This document shows, in pieces, positions 45,402-56,390 of a stretch of DNA of 64,000 nt (the first letter of the stretch is position 1; each line of letters starts with the position of its first letter). The stretch covers positions 496,001 through 560,000 of the forward strand of contig JAADJZ010000027.1 of NCBI GenBank assembly GCA_011032825.1. Direction: 5' to 3'. The notes below the pieces were generated by a model. The model was not told the DNA's origin and made no database searches. It saw only the letters and a program-made list of their open reading frames with translations. A program made the translations under genes and the position numbers. The DNA comes from Massariosphaeria phaeospora (lineage: Eukaryota > Ascomycota > Dothideomycetes > Pleosporales).

Positions 45402-47768
45402 CTAGTAGTTGTGGGCAGCGATGAGCTGATGAGGTGGGCCCATCGGTCCCATTGACATAGGACCTGGGATGTCGGCAATGGATACAGGCATGTCGCCCAT
45501 CGACGAGGGGAGCTGAACCATGCCAGACATATAGTCGTGGCTGGAGTCGGGGGAGTCTTCCCCGAGCGAATCGAGGTGCTCACCCTCGCCCTCGAGATCT
45601 TCTTCGTCGTAGCTGAGCGGCTCGCCGTCTTGACGAGGCTCGTGTGTGCGCCGATGTCTACAATCCATACGTTAGAACATGTATAAATAGAAACAAGGTA
45701 ACAGGGGAACTTACTGGGCAAGGTTGTCCGAGCGAGAGAATGCTTTGTTGCAGAGAGGGCAGACGTATGGTCGTTCCTGGGTATGGGTACGCACGTGCCT
45801 AGGCGCTAGGTCAGCGGCTATCACAGGGTTACACGGCATTACGGGCGCTTACCTTTTGAGATGCTCTAACCTCTTGAACAGGCGGCCGCATGTGGGGATT
45901 GGACAGGAGTGAGACTTTTGCGGGTACGGTTGCCCGATTTCCATCATCGTAGCGCTTCGGGCCCGTCGAAACACGCCGGGAGCGGCTGCGGTGCGAGCCA
46001 CAGCGCTATGCTGCAGGGGATTCTCGAACACGTCGCCATTGACGAGGCTGCTCAAATCATCCTGGACAAGCATGGCTGGCTGTAGGGGTGGGCTGTCCTC
46101 GATAGTGTGAAGAGGTGTGCCATGTCGCGAGATATTGCGGCTTGGTTTCTGGTCTGGTATTGGCTGATGCAAGCTGCCGCCGTTAACGCTGTCCGGCGAG
46201 TTCTGAGTCGACTCGTCGCCCTCTGGAACAGGCACGATTGAACTTGACATTGACCGCCTCAGATCGCTTGGGCGGTGAACCTGGTGAGCAGCACCACCAG
46301 TCGCTGTCACAGCAGCAGCCATGGCACCAGTGGAGATGGATGATCGCCGTCTCCGCTGTTTGTAGGTAGGGGATCCCTCAATAACAGAGTAGTGATTGCC
46401 AGGAGCGAACGGCCGCGCGACATTGGTAAATCCAGAGGCCATCAGGTTTGACGGGGGCATGTTCATCAGCGGGTTGAAGGACGTTGAAACACTGAGTTCG
46501 GGAATCGCGCTGTATAGACCAGTGTCTTCGTTGGCGATGTACGCAGGCTCTGCTCCGAGGCTGATTTGGTGTTGAGGCGGGGTCAACGGCTCAAAAGACA
46601 TGCCGCGGGTGCTGTAATCCTCGTAGTGCGAGGAAACGAATGAGGGAGCTGGTGAGTATTCCATGTAGGCGGGCATAGAACTGTGTCGCTGGTGTATTTG
46701 AGTGAGCGGTATGCCATTACGGTCATATTGTACTTGGCTTCCATATTCGCGCTCCTTGCTCTTGACAACGGTGGGCTGCATTGGCTGCATGGTCGGCGCC
46801 ATTGACATTTGGTTGTATTGCACCATCGGATTCATCGGCTCTTCATGAACCACAGGGGGCATTGGCTGTGGCATCATTGGTGGCGGAGGCATCGAATCGA
46901 TCGCTCGCATCACTGGCGATGTTGACTGCGAGTAGGTTTGCACGTTGTTATTGAAAGATGACGAGTTTGTCTGCTGTGCCTTGGTGAGCTGCTCGAAGAG
47001 CGACTGTGACGAGTCGAACTCAAACGAGAGCGCAGGCTCGTTTACTGCAACCGTCGTTGCCTCCTGACCCATCTTCTCGCGCTTGAGATCACGCTCCAGA
47101 GCATCAAGGAAAAGTCGGTCGTGCGGAACGCTGTACCAGTAAAATACCTTTTGCTTCTTCTGCGTTCGTATGCAGTTGTTCTTGTAAAGGAAATCGAGGA
47201 ATGCGCTCTTGGGCTCCTCGAGCGAGGCATCAGTGCCCGACTTCAGGTTGCGTAGGTCCGAGAAGATGCCCTCCTCGAACTTCTTCGAGTTCTTTACGGG
47301 CCGGCCAAAGGCCTGGAAGCGGAAGGTCAGACATCGTACAATGTCGGTTCCTGAGATGTGGAAGAGGTTGTTCCTGTATGCTTGTTAGGACTGGACAGAG
47401 CAAAGCAGCGCACCACATCGGGTTGGCTTTGGAGTGTACTTACCATAGCACGCATGAAACATACTCGCCGGTGGGAAGGAGGAAGCGGCGAATGTACTGG
47501 TCAGGCTGCCAGTCGACGGGGGCGGAAATGAGGAAGTACTTGACTGCGGCAGTGTTAATAGGGCTTACAGGCAGGTGAAGCGTGGTCGCGACAAATGCGC
47601 GACTGCATGAGGGCGATCTGTAAGGCACGTACGGTTATCGACCTGCTGGAGGGCAACGAGGCTGTCCGGTGGCAGGCTTTGCTGAGCGTCCTGGTCTAAT
47701 AGGAACGTCTCGGGCGCGACGGATCGAGCCTGAGGCGGCGGCATGGCCGCATGGGCGCTGGAGTACAT
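45402..47768 (-). CDS. STE12: Ste12/SteA homeodomain-like and C2H2 transcription factor
   Basis: Terminal regulator of the Fus3/Kss1-type MAP kinase cascade that controls mating, fusion and invasive growth in fungi. Start [16 protein letters not shown] at 47768. The STE DNA-binding domain spans the next exons: [34 protein letters not shown] joined to [40 protein letters not shown] and [21 protein letters not shown] Gln/Met/Pro-rich middle follows. Near the end two tandem C2H2 fingers are encoded across three exons: [38 protein letters not shown] with SRSDNLAQ, and HRRTHEP. This finger pair defines the filamentous-fungal SteA class and is absent from yeast Ste12. The acidic C-terminus ends LIAAHNY. 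A 5.8-kb gene-free region lies upstream. Confidence 0.95.
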
Positions 47769-48419
47769 GCTGCGCTGCAACACGACTCTGTCTTCACTCG
47801 TGTCTTGAAGTTACAAATGTCAGACGAGGGCGGGCGAGTGAATGGCGAATCGAGACGGATAAGGCTCTCGCAGAGGTCCTGCCGGGTGCAAATAATATAA
47901 GATGAAGCGTAAAGCGAAGGAAAAGGCCAACGACCGTTTGAGATATGGGAACGAGAAGTAAAACGGGTAGAGGGCCTGCCTCGGGAGCTTGAACAGTCTC
48001 GACGTCTTGGAGACTGGGAGACTGGGCAGCGTGAATGTTAGGGCTCGGGGACACACGAAACGCAAATCTGAGGGGGGAGCGGCAGCTTTAGGTGTCGGAG
48101 CGTTGGTGAAACAGGAGCTGGCGGTTTGGGGTGCTCTATTTCGGGGGGCCGCAGCTCGTCGCTCATCAAGTCAGCGGCGCCGGCCCTGGTGCAGCGAGAG
48201 CGGGCGCGAGGCCGGCCTATGCGCGCGCTGGGGGGGCGTGCAGCGAATGGGGCGGCGAAGGACACGAAGCGCGCCGGGGCGGCCAAGAGAGCGGCCGGGG
48301 GCGTCGACTCGTGGACCTCGCGTCGGACGGCGTTGAGCAGGGGGGAGAGGCAGCGGGCGGCCGTAGCGGGGGTGCGGCGGGAGGGATGGGCTGGACGGAC
48401 GTGCGATGGGACGCGATGG

Positions 48420-48446
48420 GGTGGGATGGGATGGGATGGGATGGAG
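48420..48446. repeat. (GGGAT)n short repeat
   Basis: About five tandem gggat units in the GC-rich upstream region of STE12. Confidence 0.75.
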
Positions 48447-51400
48447 TGAGTGACAGAGTGGGTGGCCGAGGGCGGGTTGAGGATGGGCTGGGCAACAAGA
48501 TGTGGGCGGGAGAGGTCGTCCGCAGGCTTGCCGTGACAGCAGTCGTGCCTGCCCGTTGGGAGCTGGGTGAAGGCCGCCGTTCACCCAGCGTCGGCCAGCG
48601 AGGAAGCAGCCACCACCACCACTGCCAGTGACCACCGCCACTACCATCCACCACACCACGAATGTATGCAGACCTGCCACCAGCGTGCAGGCTGCCCGTC
48701 CAGTCCAGCGCGCCGTGCCGGCGACTCGCAAGACCGTCTGGACTCTGCACGTCGCTGGGTAGTGACCTCAGTGCTCAGTGCACTTGCAAGCCCAGTCTTC
48801 CCTCGGTGCCTCGCATGCACACTCCCGCCCGCTTGCTTTCCGACCTCACAGTTCGCGCACCTCCCCAGGCCGACAGCGAACACAACGTTTGCCCATCAAG
48901 CAGCGATCGCCCCTCAGGAACGGTCCGCCGTGGTGCTGTGTTGTCCCGCACAGCAGCATGCTTTCGGCTCAATTCGCGTGGAACCTGCCTTGCCGCTCAG
49001 GCTCTCTGCTCTGCTCTGCTCTGCCTGCTCAGTGCTGATGGGTGATTGTTCTCAGGCCCTGCGCCTGCAAAGCCAACGCCCGCAGACTGCAGCTGCGTGG
49101 GAGGCGCCTAGAGACAACTGAGCATCGTGTGTGCCCATCCGTGAGCCTCGTCTAGCGGACCCGGCAGCCACTCACGACGCCCGTCTGCCGGTGACTGACG
49201 TCCAAGTCCGGACTGGCTGGCCCTCTGCGTCGCTGTGCATTTCTCGTCGGCCGACGGTTGTTGTCATCGGAGCGCCTGCTTCTCATCATTGCTTCTGCGA
49301 CGCCGCATTCCGGGGCGGTTGGTACGGAGCACTCGAGCCTCGGCCATCAAATAATAATAAGCAACCACCCAACTGCTGGAGACTCGAGACTGGAGACTGC
49401 AGACCGGCGATGCCCACTGCCGACCGCCCGCCGAAGCGCATCCCAGGATGAACCCTCTGCAGCCGGACGCAGGAACACCACGCCTCGAGCCGTGATGGCT
49501 GCACCGCGATGCAAATGCAGCGTGCCGGATGGCACAAGGGGCCCGTGGCGACCAGCCCAGTCTTGGTCGTCCCTGAGCATCGAGCGGTGGCGGACGGTGG
49601 ATCGGGGCAGCGTTGCGTGCGAGCAAGGTGCAGCAACGTCCAAATGCAGGAACCAGCGAACGCAGCCGCCGCCCGGTCTGATGGACAGCCTGAAACACTG
49701 CCCACCACCACCGGGGCATCTGGCAATCGGAGCGACCTCTGCGTCGGCGGGCGCGGCACCCAATGGCGCATTCGGCTGCCCCTCCCTCAGCGGTGCGCCC
49801 AGCACATGCTCCTCCGCAGAGACGCTGAGCTTTGCTTTCCGGACTTGCAGTGCAGCGCAGATACAATCCATCGACATACCGCCCTCATGGCGACGTTGAC
49901 CATGTCCTGCGCGGCGTCACGCTGTGGAAGCGGCCAGTCAGCGGGTGCAGCTCGGTTTCAGCCTTTCTTCTGGGCCAAGTCCCAAAACCTCGCCGTTTTT
50001 TCCCGCCTTGCCTGGCCCGCCCTGCAGCGAATCACGACCATCCAGGCGAGCCCTCTGCAAGCGCCTGGCAAGCAAGCACGTTAAAAGAGATGGGATTCCT
50101 CGCCATCACCTGCCACACTCATGCAGACGACAGTACTGAGAACCACGGCCGCAATTTCAACAGCATGCAGCCCTTCGTGCAACAACGCGCGCGCTCCCCG
50201 TCGTGGCACAGCACGCTGGACTGATAGGGCTGCGTCCAGAGCCTCTGTCTGACTTGTGTCTGAGCAACCGCCAATCCGCTAGAAATGCTCCGAATGACCG
50301 CTGTCCTGGTCGCCATTGGCACCGCAATCAAGGTTGCGCGGCCCGGCGGTCAAGCCAACGGGCTTACCTGAAGTGTGGCATCGTCCGTACGCTGGGCTGG
50401 CATGGTGCACATCGACGCGGAGACAAGGTTCCGGAAAGGCTGGAAGGACGCTCTTAGGAAGAATTGCCAACAGTGACAGGCCTCTGAAACTCTTGCAGCC
50501 TCGCTCTCGATGTTGCTCAGATGCTGTTGTTTCCACAAACACAACGCGCATGTAAAAAAACTGTGTTTGTGCTAGGCAGGCACACTGCACCTGTCGTGGG
50601 AAACATGACCTCTGGGGCGTGGCGATGGGGCTTGTACCTGCGTTAGCGGACTTTTTCTGAAACTGAGTCGCACCCACGTCGCCTGCTGCAAGAAACTGGG
50701 AGACGTCACCCAAAAGAAGCATGGGCTTCTCGAGGCTTGCCTGAAGTGCCATTCTCTGCATGACGCCAGTTTGGCTGCGAACGGCTGCAGTATCGACATC
50801 TGGAGTAGTTTGTTCTTCTTCGTGCAGCTAACCCGGAAACATCCAGTCATGTCATGTCACAGCGGGGCGGGTTAAGCTTCCGCCGAAAATGGAATTCAAA
50901 CAGCCCGTTAGTGGAAAAGTCAAAGTCATGTCGGCAGTCGCAACAGCTCTGGCTCGATATTTTTGCCAGAAAGGGGGGATATTTGTTGCGTGCTTGGTGA
51001 CTTGGAAAAGGAGTGCATTGATGGGAGGAATTGTGGATGACCCACCCTGGAAAGTTTAGCCTACGCTGCAGCAGATTGCTGCAAAACCATCATGTCAGCA
51101 CGTCCAACCTTGGCCACGAGTTCCCACGGACCACTCGACGCATGTGAACCTTGGAAGGTTGCAAGCGACACGGTAGGATTTCTAGCTTGCCTTCCCTGGA
51201 AGACGTCGACGTCCAACGTTCGTCTGTCATCAAGGCGCTCGCCGTGCGCCTGGGTATCTTCGGATCCTCGACAAGGCGCTCGCGGCCGCGCGCGAGAATG
51301 TCGCCATCATGCCAATGCCATGTCGACGTCGCCCTTCAGGCTTCAGCCAGCCGGTAGGCACGTATCACGGTGTACAGAGGCACCCATGCGACCGGCCCAG

Positions 51401-51621
51401 CCCAGTGCCCACACTCTCTACGTATCTACAGCCAGCCTAGGCATGTATGCAGGCGGATAAGAAAGAAAGAAACCATCCATGCGCTCTGGAGGCGTAAGGC
51501 GTGTTTGATGTCCATGATCTACTCCCGCTGTATCAGATTTGCAAGGCCGTGGCCGTGTATCAAGCCGGCGAGAGTTTCATGTTGATGGCTTGCGTGCCCC
51601 CGGACTTCAGCCAAACACTGC

Positions 51622-51646
51622 ATGTGTGTGTGTGTGTGTGTGTGTG
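51622..51646. repeat. (TG)n microsatellite
   Basis: Uninterrupted run of about 12 tg dinucleotides. Confidence 0.9.
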
Positions 51647-52044
51647 CGATGCGATCGATTGGCAATAGATAGATACCGCTGTGCGATCGATCTATCAATC
51701 AGCGCTCGCGGTCTGGCCTTGCGCGCATTTGGTAAGCAGACGGCTCTAGAGTTGCAGTTGAGTTGAGTTGCGTCTTTGGGTACAGTACGGGCTCGGAGAA
51801 TTCGCAATCGCGTGTCCTGACCTGTCCTTGGGAATGGTTTCTTCTGCGGTGTATGGGAGACGGACGACGCTCGCAAAGCATGAAGTTCGAACGTATGCGT
51901 GCATCGGGAGCTGTTAGCTGCCCAGCTGCGTTCCTGGTGCGCTGCAAGTTGCTGTACCTGACTAACTGTCGCCTAGGTGCCGTAACCCTATCCAATCCAT
52001 ATTCCAATCCATCCAACTCATGTACCTAGTACGCTAACATGGCA

Positions 52045-52069
52045 GTTTGGTTTGGTTTGGTTTGGTTTA
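52045..52069. repeat. (TTTGG)n pentanucleotide repeat
   Basis: Five tandem tttgg units. Confidence 0.85.
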
Positions 52070-53604
52070 ATTTCTAGCGCGAGCAAATAAACTTCCGTAG
52101 CTCAATGACGCAAATCATAGCGTCCGATATGCACATGACTCCGAGCCCCAAAGTTTAAGTTTGAGTTTAAGTCAGAGTCAGCGTGGATTGCGTAGGTAGC
52201 TACCGGGACCGGGAGCTTCTCCGGCGCTGCGGGCTCGAGGTTGGTTGGGAATTGTGGGTTTTAGGTGTTATTGTGGGTTTTGGGTAGCTAGCTAGTGAGG
52301 GACGAGGCGCTAGAGTTGGGTATGTGGGTACGTATCGTGTCGTATCGTATCATGTTGTCTAGGCCTTTGGACATGAGTTGAGGGTTTGATGATGCGCTGC
52401 GGGAGGCAGAGTGGATTAGCTGTGGGTTTTGGGTGGATTAGGAAAGTGGATTAGGGGTGGATTCGAAGTGCGACTTCCTTGTCGTTAGTTAGGTAGGTTA
52501 TGCGGTTGCTGTCGACTCGCATGCATGCTGGTGGAGCTGTGCTTGTGGATGCGGGTTCGCGGGTCAAGCGTCTGGTTCTTGTAGGTATACTTACTTGACA
52601 CAGCCTCGGTACTGCTTCACACTAGGTAGCTGCGTACTTGATAGGTGTTCAGATCAGCAGGGAGCAGGACGTGGTGGAGTGAGTGAAGACATTGGATCTT
52701 TGGATCCTCGTGGTAGTTTGTAGATCGAAGACCACAAAGGGGACAGTACACAAGTCACATACACTAGTCCAAGTCGCAGCTATGTACCTGATAACAATAG
52801 ATAGCGATCGTGCTTCGTAGCATGCAGAGCCATATCGAACAGTGCTGAATACAAATGAGGCTCCTCGCTATGAGCTCGCGAAACGTTTGGTTCTTGTGCA
52901 GTTCTTCTTCGCGATTGGTAAATGCGATATTGTAGGAGATAGTAAGAACACCGCGTAGATGAAAGGAGGGATACTCAACTTTTGAAGAAAAGGATAAGCT
53001 ACTTCAGCATGTCAGATAAGTCCCCATCCAAGGGTCAGGCTTTGGTCTCTTTTTCTTTGGTGAATTGGTTGCTAATTGTCAACTCGATTTCTGGAAGTGC
53101 TAAGACGAGATCACAGAGAAAGCACAATTGCAGTATCTGAATACCATGACAGAAAGATTGTTATCAACCAGGGAGGTAAAGTTCTTCGATGAGGTTCAGC
53201 GTGGCGTCCTGATCCTTGCGGTCGTCGCTGCTGATCATCCGCCCGCCCCCGAGCATACTGGTAATAAGTCATGCCAGCTAAGGCGGCCTCCTCTGCGCAT
53301 CAAACACACTGCCCCTGGGAAATGGTACATATGTACAAAAAGTGTGAAACGGGGCAAGAGGCGGCGATGACGTCTTGCACGAAGGTAGATCTGAGGGCGA
53401 ACCCGCTAGTCCAGGAAAAGAAGTAGCTCTTAAATAGCTAGCGGGCCTTGGCATCAGATGTAATCCATATGCAAACACCACAAACAGTACGTACGTCATG
53501 CACCAAACCACCTGCAATCCACAGCACCCAATCCAACGCACAGTTCTGTTCCGTTCTTGCCATCCAAACATCACATGAACCTCCCACTGCGATAACACGC
53601 ACGC

Positions 53605-55122
53605 ATGGCGGGCGCTCGGTTCTGTCCCGCGACGGCCTCCTCTCTCTTTTGCCTTCTTCCTCGACACGGTGCTCTCCGCGCCTTCGCGCAGCTTCCGCGC
53701 ATCCCGCAGAGGAGTCTTCCGCGAAGCTACTCACGTGCCTGCGGTAGTAGCCAGTTTCGGACGGGGAGGCTGTGGAGGCAGCGGGCTGTGTTGGCGGATG
53801 CGAAAAAGTGTGCGTTTGGGGCTTCGGCGGGAAGATGTGCGGGTGCGGAGGGTGGGGAGAGAGTGGTGCGGCAGCGTGAAGATAAGGTAAGTTGACGGAT
53901 TCCTTTTGTTTGAGTTCGCATTCGTGTTTGTTTAAGGACGTAGAACGAGTCCTAAGTTTTACGAGCATCAGTAATTCTGCATCGGTGGTTTAGTGATACT
54001 ACCACCGCTGCAGCACTACGCACTTACATTCCATCTTCCATCTTCCCTTTTTCTAGTTCAAACCTTCTGATGCCTTTTTCCAACTCTATTGGAAAACCCC
54101 TCAATTCTTTCATATTCATGAGTCGTTCTCTCAACCCAACAAAACCCATCAGAAACAAAATTTAGGGAATATCTACCCTGACCCCGTCTCCATCAATTTC
54201 ATCACACAATCTACCCAACCTCAGCTAACAACCCCCACAGGCAACCACACCTTCCACAACATCTGCCCTAACCCCCAAACCCAAACTCCCCCTCGTCGCC
54301 CGCTACGAAAACATCTACAACCTCCCCAACATCCTCACCTTCTCGCGCCTGCTCGCCACCCCCCTAATCGGCTACCTCATCATCCACGACCAACACCTCT
54401 ACGCCTTCGCGCTCTTCGCCTACGCCGGCTTCTCCGACCTGCTCGACGGCTGGATCGCGCGCAAATGGCACCTGCAGACGGTCGTCGGCAGCGTCGTCGA
54501 CCCCATGGCCGACAAAGCGCTCATGACAACGCTCGTCGGCTGCCTGGCCGTCAACGGCGCGCTGCCGCTGCCGCTCGCCGCGCTGATCCTCGGCCGCGAC
54601 GCCAGCCTCGCCCTCGCCGCGCTGTACTTCCGCTACGCCAGCCTGCCGCGGCCCAAGACGTTTGCGCGCTACTGGGACTTCTCGCTGCCGAGCGCTGAGG
54701 TGCATCCCACGACCGTGTCCAAGCTCAACACGTTCCTGCAGCTGCTGCTCATCGGGACGACTATGTGCGTCAGCTTGCTGCACGATGCGGCGGCCACGGC
54801 GTCGGCGGCGGGGGGGCTGCTGCTGGCGGTGCAGGAGCTGCTGGGCGGGCCCGAGGGCGTGGCGCGCTTGGTGGCGGGCGGGCAGGTCGTGGTGGCGGCG
54901 ACGACCGTGTGGAGCGGGCTGGAGTATGCGGTTAAGCGGGAGGCGGTGAAGATTTTGGGTGATGACGAGGCGTTGAAGAAAAAGCAGGGGGTGAGGGGGC
55001 GTATGATTATTGGGACGACGTTTGGGAGCGTGGCGGCGTTGGCGTTGTGGTTGTGGGTGACGCAGAAGGGGAGGAAGAAGGAGGAGGAGGAGGAGGGAGG
55101 AGAAGATGAGACTGCTGTGTGA
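53605..55122 (+). CDS. CRD1: Cardiolipin synthase (CDP-alcohol phosphatidyltransferase), 387 aa
   Basis: Makes cardiolipin from CDP-diacylglycerol and phosphatidylglycerol at the mitochondrial inner membrane. Exon 1 is 53605-53886 and exon 2 is 54241-55122; the 354-nt intron is the longest in the window. Residues 1-90 are Arg/Ala/Ser-rich without acidic residues at first, as in a mitochondrial presequence (MAGARFCPATASSLFCLLPR). The enzyme starts at NIYNLPNILTFSRLLATPLI (about 118-137). The CDP-alcohol motif is complete at 160-185: DLLDGWIARKW, then GSVVDPMADK, with the four aspartates at 160, 163, 181 and 185. Several hydrophobic helices follow. The C-terminus is highly charged (KKEEEEEGGEDETAV). 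Exon 2 is strongly GC-rich. Confidence 0.92.
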
Positions 55123-56390
55123 GAGGGGTGGAATGGGTGGCGTGGCGTGGCATGGCATGGCAGGCACTCTGGTCGGTGTGGTGTGATAGTAGGCCATACA
55201 TGTAATATACGGCTATAACAATGGTATCTACATTTCTTTTTCCGTCCATCTGTCATATACTGCTCCTCCCAGCGCACCCCCGCGCACCAGCCGGTCAGTA
55301 TAGCATGTTCAGTCTCTGTCTACTTACTTAGCTCTACAGCAATGCGTACGTACCTGTATCAAATAATCTCACAGTGTCCAATCAAGCCACGCGCCAACAA
55401 CCAATATCGACCTCCCCCAAAGAATATTTATCCACCCTTGCAACCTCCACAAAAGGAAAAGGAAAAAAACCCTTTAGGCGAGTCTGTTTCCTAGTTCGCT
55501 ACGTTGGCTATTTATTCTACTAGCATAGTTAGTATATTTTTGTATTATAAATAATAAATAATAGGTAGGTAGATGGCGCATTTCATATCTACATTTACAC
55601 ACCTATCAAATCCAACACACATATACAACAACCAAACTAACAGATACATATTTATCCATCTACCACCTTGAGGCGTCCTCAATAAATCAAGGCCTGAGGA
55701 AATTTCCCGCACAACTGTCTATATCAATTAGCTATAACTATATCGGGTTTTAATTTTTGTTTTCGTTTTCAATTTCAGTATTATTCTCTTGCTTGTATAT
55801 ATAACAGGGACGACATAACGGGAACAGCTTAGCTTAGCTAGGAGTAGGAGTAGGAGTAGGAGTAGGAGTAGGAAATAGGAAATAGGAAAGGAGGAATGGG
55901 AACAGGGAGAAGGTTTGTTGTTGGAGATGAATGTATGTTGTACGCTGTATGCTAGCTTCTGTCTCGCTAGGTAGCTATTTGCTACAGAGCTAGATACTAT
56001 GTGTATGTAGATATGTAGATATGTGCTACAGATCTCTGATCTAGAACTAGAGCTAGGAGCTAGGTGCACTAGGGTAAGTACGCACGTTAAGTAAAGTGAA
56101 TAGACATGTACGGATTAGGATAGAGGTGGGACGAAAGTTCTTTTCTTTAAGGGTACAGGGCACGTGGCATTGGTATTGATATCGTCCTTATCCTTGTCCT
56201 ACACGAGAGGGTTGGACTGTATATACATACATATACATAGTCCATATGTCTACCTATCTACAGTGGACAATTCCCCTATCCATCCATGCACTCATGCACT
56301 CATCAACCTATGTATACCGTCCCATGCAAACCCCAGCAAAACTCCACCCAATGCAAACCCGCAAGCAAGTTTTCCCCCCTAACCCACCCC
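55123..56390. other. Convergent spacer of 1.27 kb, AT-rich
   Basis: Between the 3' ends of CRD1 and MTO1. It is AT-rich at 55480-55810 with aataaataataggtagg and contains a ggagta hexamer repeat at 55841-55872. No coding content is recognised. Confidence 0.5.
55841..55872. repeat. (GGAGTA)n minisatellite
   Basis: Five tandem ggagta units. Confidence 0.9.

Larger units (their letters stand above)
47769..53604. other. Gene-free region of 5.8 kb upstream of STE12 and of CRD1
   Basis: No convincing gene in 5.8 kb, the largest gap in the window. From 47.8 to 50.2 kb it is GC-rich and many overlapping frames of 100-200 codons are open on all strands, but none has a domain, consistent splice sites or biased composition. 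From 50.5 kb it becomes AT-richer with TG (51622-51646) and TTTGG (52045-52069) repeats. It probably contains a long STE12 leader/promoter and may encode noncoding RNA, which cannot be shown from sequence alone. Confidence 0.5.

Noticed and set aside
48126..50224. Several overlapping frames of 100-200 codons upstream of STE12
   Set aside because: They occur on both strands at once in GC-rich DNA, have no recognised domain, signal peptide or splice logic, and differ in every frame.
53605..55122. Phosphatidylglycerophosphate synthase (Pgs1-like) instead of cardiolipin synthase
   Set aside because: Eukaryotic PGP synthases of the Pgs1 type are phospholipase-D-fold proteins; the intact CDP-alcohol motif with a presequence fits Crd1, though a bacterial-type PGP synthase is not formally excluded.
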